Shown here one piece after another: positions 61,464 to 64,000 of a stretch of 64,000 nt of DNA. A program made the translations under genes and the position numbers. The stretch spans positions 1 to 64,000 of the forward strand of contig NZ_BDJC01000009.1 in NCBI RefSeq assembly GCF_002005565.1, given 5' to 3'. The notes beneath the pieces were generated by a model, which saw only the letters and a program-made list of their open reading frames with translations, had not been told where the DNA came from and ran no database searches. This stretch comes from Streptomyces sp. JHA26. GTDB lineage: Bacteria > Actinomycetota > Actinomycetes > Streptomycetales > Streptomycetaceae. Each line of letters starts with the position of its first letter. The first letter of the stretch is position 1.

Positions 61464-62015
61464 ATGTCCGAGCTGCGTACCGATCGTCTCGTCCTGCGCG
61501 GGTGGCGGAGGTCCGACCTGGCCCCGTGGGCGGCCATGAACGCCGATCCCGTGGTCCGCGCGTACTTCCCCGGGGTGCTCACCAGGGAGCAGAGCGAGGC
61601 GTCCGCGGCCGGTTTCCAGGCCGATCTCGAGCGGCGGGGCTGGGGATGGTGGGCGGTGGAGGTCGCGGCCACCGGAGAGTTCATCGGGTTCACGGGGCTC
61701 GATCCGGTCGAGGACGGCATGCCGTTCACCGGGATCGAGGCCGGCTGGCGGCTGGCCCGTCCCGCCTGGGGGTACGGCTACGCCACCGAGGCCGCCCGTG
61801 CCGCGACGGCCTTCGCCTTCGAGGAGCTGGGGCTGGAGGAGGTCCTCGCGATCACGGCGGCCGGCAATCGCCGTTCGCGGGCCGTGATGCGCCGCCTGGG
61901 CATGACCCGCGACCCGGCCGACGACTTCGACGACCCGGGCGTGCCCGAGGGGCCCCTGCGCCGGAGCGTGCTGTACCGGCTCCCGCGCCCCGGCGGGCGG
62001 CCCGCCGGAGGGTGA
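61464..62015 (+). CDS. GNAT acetyltransferase (RimJ-like)
   Basis: A 183-residue GNAT protein: 'LRTDRLVLRGWRRSDLAPWAAMNADPVV', the acetyl-CoA loop 'AWGYGYATEAARAATAFAF' and 'ITAAGNRRSRAVMRRLGM'. It resembles RimJ/RimL-type N-acetyltransferases; the substrate is unknown. ATG 61464 is preferred because a leaderless -10 sits six bases upstream; GTG 61461 is in frame. Confidence 0.88.
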   Translation: MSELRTDRLVLRGWRRSDLAPWAAMNADPVVRAYFPGVLTREQSEASAAGFQADLERRGWGWWAVEVAATGEFIGFTGLDPVEDGMPFTGIEAGWRLARPAWGYGYATEAARAATAFAFEELGLEEVLAITAAGNRRSRAVMRRLGMTRDPADDFDDPGVPEGPLRRSVLYRLPRPGGRPAGG

Positions 62016-62077
62016 CGGAGGGCGTTCCGGGCCGGCCCGTTCTGGTCCGTTCGGCCCCTCGTTCCCGGGCCGGCTCC

Positions 62078-62518
62078 TCACGCGTCGGCGAGCCGCACGA
62101 CGGCCGTCGTGCGCTTGCCGACCGCTTCCCTGTGCACCTCGAACGTCTGGCAGACGGCCCTGACTATCTCCAGCCCGTGCCGGCCGATCCGTCCGGGATC
62201 CGAGGCCGCGGGCACGGGCAGCACCGGGTCGCTGTCCCACACGGACACCTCCACCCGGTCCTCGGCCAGCTCCAGGTCGACCAGGGACGGTCCGGGCGCG
62301 TACTTGCAGGCGTTCGTCAGCAGCTCGCTGACCACGAGCTGCACCACGTCCACCGCCCGGTCGGACACCTCGGTCCCGTGGGCCGCGCGCGAACGCGCCA
62401 GGAGCCCCCGGGCCAGCTCGCGGCCCCGGGCGATGTCACCGGGAATGCCCTCGTACTCCGCCGAGACCCTGACCGGCGTCCTTGCGAGCCGGTCCCCGTG
62501 GTGGGCAGCCCCGTTCAT
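62078..62518 (-). CDS. Anti-sigma-type ATP-binding protein (HATPase)
   Basis: A 146-residue RsbW/SpoIIAB-like GHKL kinase domain: 'VVQLVVSELLTNACKYAPGPSLVDLELAEDRVEVSVWDSDPVLP' and 'GRHGLEIVRAVC'. Streptomyces has many such proteins that bind or phosphorylate anti-sigma-antagonists. A and A loops are intact. AAGGGGG about 8 nt before the ATG. Unlinked to a sigma factor here. Confidence 0.9.
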   Translation of the reverse strand: MNGAAHHGDRLARTPVRVSAEYEGIPGDIARGRELARGLLARSRAAHGTEVSDRAVDVVQLVVSELLTNACKYAPGPSLVDLELAEDRVEVSVWDSDPVLPVPAASDPGRIGRHGLEIVRAVCQTFEVHREAVGKRTTAVVRLADA

Positions 62519-63067
62519 CCGATCCGCCCCCTTCCTGAGTCTCGACCGTCACGCCAGCCCGTCTACCCCCGATCCCCGGGAAACATCAGGCACGGTCGTC
62601 GTTCGAGCGCCGCGGCGCCGTCCGGACCGGTGGGACGGTCCAGGGCCCGGGAGGCCGGCGAACCGGTCCGGGCCCACCCGTGGTCGTCGGGTTCCCGGCG
62701 GGTGCCGATGCGTCCGCCGACCGGTACCCGGCCCGCCACGAGGCCCCGCCGCCGCTCTGGGGTTCGGCCCTCGGCGCGGACGGGGGGTGGCCGACGGACC
62801 GGCGCGTGCCCGATCGTGTGACCACGACGGTCGGGCCGGGCGGTCACCAAGGCGGTCCGCCAACGGACTTGGGGGTGTCCGCCGGTGCACGACGGGACGG
62901 GATCCGCACGCAAGGCCGACCGGGGCAGGGAGCGGCCGGGGTGCCCGGCCGGCCGCGCGTCGGCGTCCAGGAGGCGATCGGCGGCTACGAGATCCGCGGA
63001 CTGACCGTGGCGCTCGCCCGGGCCGGCCGGGAGTGACCGGCCGGCCCGGGGAGCACCGGCGTGGGCG
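62519..63067. other. 549-bp gene-free stretch
   Basis: Between the anti-sigma-type gene and pgm. A 118-codon ORF starting at 62680 on the plus strand has no ribosome site or recognisable family; I see no convincing gene. The end carries the pgm terminator. Confidence 0.4.
63017..63050 (-). terminator. Hairpin after pgm
   Basis: A perfect 14-bp stem (CCCGGGCCGGCCGG / CCGGCCGGCCCGGG, 6-nt loop) 18 bp beyond the pgm stop. Confidence 0.8.
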
Positions 63068-64000
63068 TCAGCCGCTCAGGGCTCCGAGGACGACGGACTT
63101 GGCCTCCTCCTGCACCTGCCGGAGGTGGTCGGCGCCGAGGAACGACTCGCCGTAGATCTTGTAGACGTCCTCGGTGCCCGAGGGACGGGCGGCGAACCAG
63201 GCGTTCTCCGTGGTCACCTTGATGCCGCCGATGGCCGCGCCGTTGCCCGGCGCCTCGGTGAGCACGGCGGTGACCGGTTCGCCGGCGAGGGTGTCGGCGG
63301 TGACCTGGGCCGGGGACAGCTCGGCCAGGCGGGCCTTCTCCTCGCGGGTCGCGGGGGCGTCGATGCGGGCGTAGGCGGGCTCGCCGAAGCGGGCGGTGAG
63401 GGCGGCGTAGTGCTCGGACGGGGTCCTGCCGGTGACGGCGATGATCTCGGAGGCGAGCAGGGCCAGGATGATGCCGTCCTTGTCCGTGGTCCACACGGAA
63501 CCGTCCCGGCGCAGGAAGGAGGCGCCGGCGGACTCCTCGCCGCCGAAGCCGAGCGTGCCGCCGACCAGTCCGTCCACGAACCACTTGAACCCGACGGGCA
63601 CCTCGACCAGCCGCCTGCCGAGGTCGGCCGCGACCCGGTCGATCATGCCGGAGGACACCAGCGTCTTGCCCACGCCCGCGTCGGCGGGCCACTCGGTGCG
63701 GTGGGCGTACAGGTAGGCGATGGCGGTGGCCAGGTAGTGGTTGGGGTTCATCAGACCGGCGTCGGGGGTGACGATGCCGTGCCGGTCGGCGTCGGCGTCG
63801 TTGCCGGTGGCGACGGCGAAGCGGTCGCGCTGCTCGATGAGGGAGGCCATCGCGTGCGGCGACGAGCAGTCCATGCGGATCCTGCCGTCCCAGTCCAGCG
63901 TCATGAACCGCCAGGTGGGGTCGGTCAGCGGATTGACCACGGTCAGGTCGAGACGGTGCTGCTCGGCGATCCGTCCCCAGTACGCGACCGAGGCGCCGCC
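63068..64000 (-). CDS. pgm: Alpha-D-glucose phosphate-specific phosphoglucomutase, C-terminal part
   Basis: The frame stays open to base 64000, so the N-terminus (with the catalytic Ser) lies beyond the window; 310 residues are visible. Diagnostic blocks are '[30 protein letters not shown]', the Mg-binding DGDADRHG-like '[12 protein letters not shown]', '[13 protein letters not shown]' (sugar-binding GEES) and '[18 protein letters not shown]' (phosphate-binding). It interconverts glucose-1- and glucose-6-phosphate. Confidence 0.95.
   Translation of the reverse strand, partial: GGASVAYWGRIAEQHRLDLTVVNPLTDPTWRFMTLDWDGRIRMDCSSPHAMASLIEQRDRFAVATGNDADADRHGIVTPDAGLMNPNHYLATAIAYLYAHRTEWPADAGVGKTLVSSGMIDRVAADLGRRLVEVPVGFKWFVDGLVGGTLGFGGEESAGASFLRRDGSVWTTDKDGIILALLASEIIAVTGRTPSEHYAALTARFGEPAYARIDAPATREEKARLAELSPAQVTADTLAGEPVTAVLTEAPGNGAAIGGIKVTTENAWFAARPSGTEDVYKIYGESFLGADHLRQVQEEAKSVVLGALSG

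Noticed and set aside
62078..62650. SigB-type promoter before the anti-sigma-type gene
   Set aside because: A GTTT and GGGTAG pair occurs but with 12-bp spacing, outside the 14-16 bp expected.
62680..63036. 118-codon ORF before pgm
   Set aside because: No ribosome site, no recognisable domain, low-complexity composition.

Overview
The window is high-GC actinobacterial DNA, almost certainly from a Streptomyces chromosome. Markers are a near-complete conservon (cvnA-E) with an EXXR-less CYP157-type P450, a vdcBCD-type decarboxylase set, several SpoIIE/anti-sigma-type regulators, and a phenylacetate (paa) cluster beside an indole prenyltransferase and a flavin monooxygenase. From memory, that last gene order resembles S. 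coelicolor SCO7467-SCO7475, with pgm (SCO7443) nearby, so this is probably a chromosome-arm region.

Layout. 1-3661: end of a DUF58/membrane-protein operon and an amino acid permease. 4058-10730: a YceI-family protein, a large secreted protein with a C-terminal FlgD-like Ig domain, an HD hydrolase with a leaderless start, nadE and an SDR. 10807-16655: an RHS/YD-repeat relic, a DUF485/solute-symporter pair, a membrane protein with a degenerate Mrr-like domain, a Pro/Thr-rich anchored protein and an HTH-TM-lectin fusion. 16772-20202: vdcD-vdcC-vdcB with a divergent AraC regulator. 20274-25155: an M20 peptidase relic, a LysR/VOC divergent pair, an alpha/beta hydrolase, a ZIP transporter and a PGPGW protein. 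25226-33920: a TetR/DUF3291 divergon, SGNH hydrolase, MFS exporter, PAS-GAF-SpoIIE-HATPase protein, CBS-BON protein, DUF998 and DUF574 methyltransferase.

34027-34099 is a complete but non-canonical tRNA-Gly(UCC) with encoded CCA, followed by a TerB-like gene. 34939-40684 is the phenylacetyl-CoA epoxidase operon (paaABCDE, minus strand) diverging from paaI-paaK (plus strand); the intergenic region holds two matching TetR-type (PaaR-like) operators. 40805-43311 holds a flavin monooxygenase and a DMATS-type aromatic prenyltransferase, convergent across a strong terminator. The prenyltransferase is preceded by a 35-codon leader ORF containing a terminator-like hairpin and overlapping its start by four bases. 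Just upstream, on the same strand, lies the conservon cvnABCDE.

47644-53751: a TSUP permease behind a leaderless 20-codon uORF, a solo ABC ATPase, a YihY/BrkB membrane protein, a DUF2236 oxygenase, a small Rpf-like transglycosylase, an isochorismatase-like hydrolase and a membrane-anchored Mrr-type nuclease. 53916-59405: a secreted beta-helix protein, an O-methyltransferase, a SchA/CurD-domain protein, and a class F sortase beside a repeat-rich surface protein with a cell-wall sorting-like tail. 59402-64000: a PAS-GAF-SpoIIE phosphatase, a GNAT acetyltransferase with a leaderless start, an anti-sigma-type kinase and the 3' part of pgm.

The strongest functional units are the Paa pathway (activation, epoxidation, thioester removal), the decarboxylase trio, the conservon signalling complex, and the sortase-substrate pair. 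The most unusual observations are the prenyltransferase leader and the odd tRNA-Gly.
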